From Microbacteriaceae bacterium (GTDB lineage Bacteria; Actinomycetota; Actinomycetes; Actinomycetales; Microbacteriaceae), in assembly GCA_012719255.1 (NCBI GenBank), contig JAAYAS010000169.1, forward strand, positions 1 to 7,122: DNA of 7,122 nucleotides. The letters run 5' to 3'. The position numbers and the translations under genes were made by a program. Position 1 is the stretch's first letter, and each line of letters starts with the position of its first letter. The notes under the pieces were generated by a model that saw only the letters and a list, made by a program, of their open reading frames with translations, was not told the DNA's origin and did no database searches. This document shows positions 6,534-7,122 of this stretch, in pieces.

Positions 6534-7122
6534 ATGACTCAGGACGTCACCCTCCCCGCGCTCGGCGAGAGCGTCACCGAAGGCACCGTCACCCGCTGGC
6601 TCAAGCAGGTCGGCGACACCGTCGAGGTCGACGAGGCGCTGCTCGAGGTCTCGACGGACAAGGTCGACACCGAGGTGCCCTCGCCGGTCGCCGGCACGAT
6701 CCAGGAGATCCTCGTCGGCGAGGACGAGACCGTCGAGGTCGGCGCCGTGCTCGCCCGCGTCGGCTCGGGCGCCGCGTCGAAGGCCGAGGCCCCGAAGGAG
6801 GAGCCGAAGCAGGAGGCCCCGAAGGAGCAGCCGAAGCAGGAGGCCCCGAAGCAGGAGGCGCCCAAGGAGCAGCCGAAGCAGGAGGCCCCGAAGGCGGCCG
6901 CCCCGACCGGCCCGACTCCCCCGCGCCGTCCGGCCGCGAAGAGCGACCCGCGCTACGTCACCCCGATCGTGCGCAAGCTCGCCGAGGCCGAGGGCGTCGA
7001 CCTCACGCAGATCACCGGCACCGGCGTCGGCGGCCGCATCCGCAAGGAGGACGTCGCCGCCGCGGCCGAGCGCCAGCGCGCCGCCGCCCCCGCGCCGGCC
7101 GCCGCGGGCGCCGCGCCCGCCG
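6534..7122 (+). CDS. sucB: 2-oxoacid dehydrogenase E2 acyltransferase (SucB/DlaT type), 5' part
   Basis: The dihydrolipoamide acyltransferase core subunit transfers acyl groups from E1 to CoA on a swinging lipoyl arm. 196 residues are visible and the catalytic domain is beyond the right edge. Residues 2-76 form a complete lipoyl domain (LPALGESVTEGTVTRWLK) with the lipoylated lysine K43 in STDKVDTEV. Residues 83-136 are a Pro/Lys/Glu/Gln linker with tandem repeats. Residues 137-174 form the peripheral subunit-binding domain (DPRYVTPIVRKLAEAEGVDL, then TGTGVGGRIRKEDV), which holds E3 or E1, and an Ala/Pro linker follows. Actinobacterial homologues are often named SucB, but in Mycobacterium and Corynebacterium the equivalent protein is the pyruvate dehydrogenase E2, shared with the oxoglutarate enzyme. 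A pyruvate role is therefore at least as likely here. Only one lipoyl domain precedes the binding domain, whereas relatives have two or three. Confidence 0.95.
   Translation, partial: MTQDVTLPALGESVTEGTVTRWLKQVGDTVEVDEALLEVSTDKVDTEVPSPVAGTIQEILVGEDETVEVGAVLARVGSGAASKAEAPKEEPKQEAPKEQPKQEAPKQEAPKEQPKQEAPKAAAPTGPTPPRRPAAKSDPRYVTPIVRKLAEAEGVDLTQITGTGVGGRIRKEDVAAAAERQRAAAPAPAAAGAAPA
6792..6887 (+). repeat. In-frame tandem repeat encoding the E2 linker
   Basis: Three 27-bp units encode PKEEPKQEA, PKEQPKQEA and, after a 15-bp partial unit PKQEA (6846-6860), PKEQPKQEA again. The units start at 6792, 6819 and 6861. All units keep the reading frame, so unit number could change without breaking the protein. 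The product is a charged, flexible linker between the lipoyl and subunit-binding domains. Confidence 0.85.

Noticed and set aside
1..7122. Mobile elements, CRISPR arrays, defence or toxin-antitoxin genes, tRNA or rRNA genes
   Set aside because: No transposase, recombinase, direct-repeat array, cloverleaf-like sequence or defence domain was seen. Gaps between genes are short and the genes are conserved core functions.

Overview
The window comes from a very GC-rich actinobacterium. Third codon positions are almost all G or C, promoters have TAnnnT -10 boxes without clear -35 boxes, and the terminator-like hairpins lack a T-tract. The gene order (sigA, PAC2-family gene, leucyl aminopeptidase, dihydrolipoamide dehydrogenase, E2 acyltransferase) and the protein sequences suit Micrococcales, most likely Microbacteriaceae; the family-level placement is inference.

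The left half is transcribed leftwards. From right to left it holds a PAC2-family gene (3301-2390), an MFS transporter overlapping it by the four bases ATGA (2393-1035), a roughly 140-bp spacer with a candidate promoter and a small hairpin, and the 5' part of the principal sigma factor gene sigA (895 to the left edge; 298 codons visible). The sigma factor starts with a segment that closely resembles the N-terminal domain of transcription terminator Rho, then has a Lys/Ala/Pro-rich stretch and a long acidic stretch before conserved regions 1.2 and 2.

The right half is transcribed rightwards: M17 leucyl aminopeptidase pepA (3429-4916), a very strong hairpin after its stop codon, lpdA encoding the E3 component (5122-6495), and the 5' part of the E2 acyltransferase gene (sucB/dlaT type, from 6534 to the right edge). 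lpdA and the E2 gene look like an operon (38-bp gap, good ribosome binding site). Together they supply the E3 and E2 subunits of the pyruvate/2-oxoglutarate dehydrogenase machinery. The visible E2 has one lipoyl domain, a repetitive Pro-Lys-Glu-Gln linker and the start of the peripheral subunit-binding domain.

The 127-bp divergent spacer between the PAC2 and pepA start codons is notable because both genes have a TAnnnT box 7-8 nt before the ATG, which fits leaderless transcription in both directions. Otherwise this is a conserved core region. I saw no mobile element, CRISPR array, tRNA or rRNA gene, and no sign of a novel multi-gene system. The most interesting points are the Rho-like N-terminus of SigA, the single-lipoyl E2 with its repeat linker, and the paired leaderless starts.
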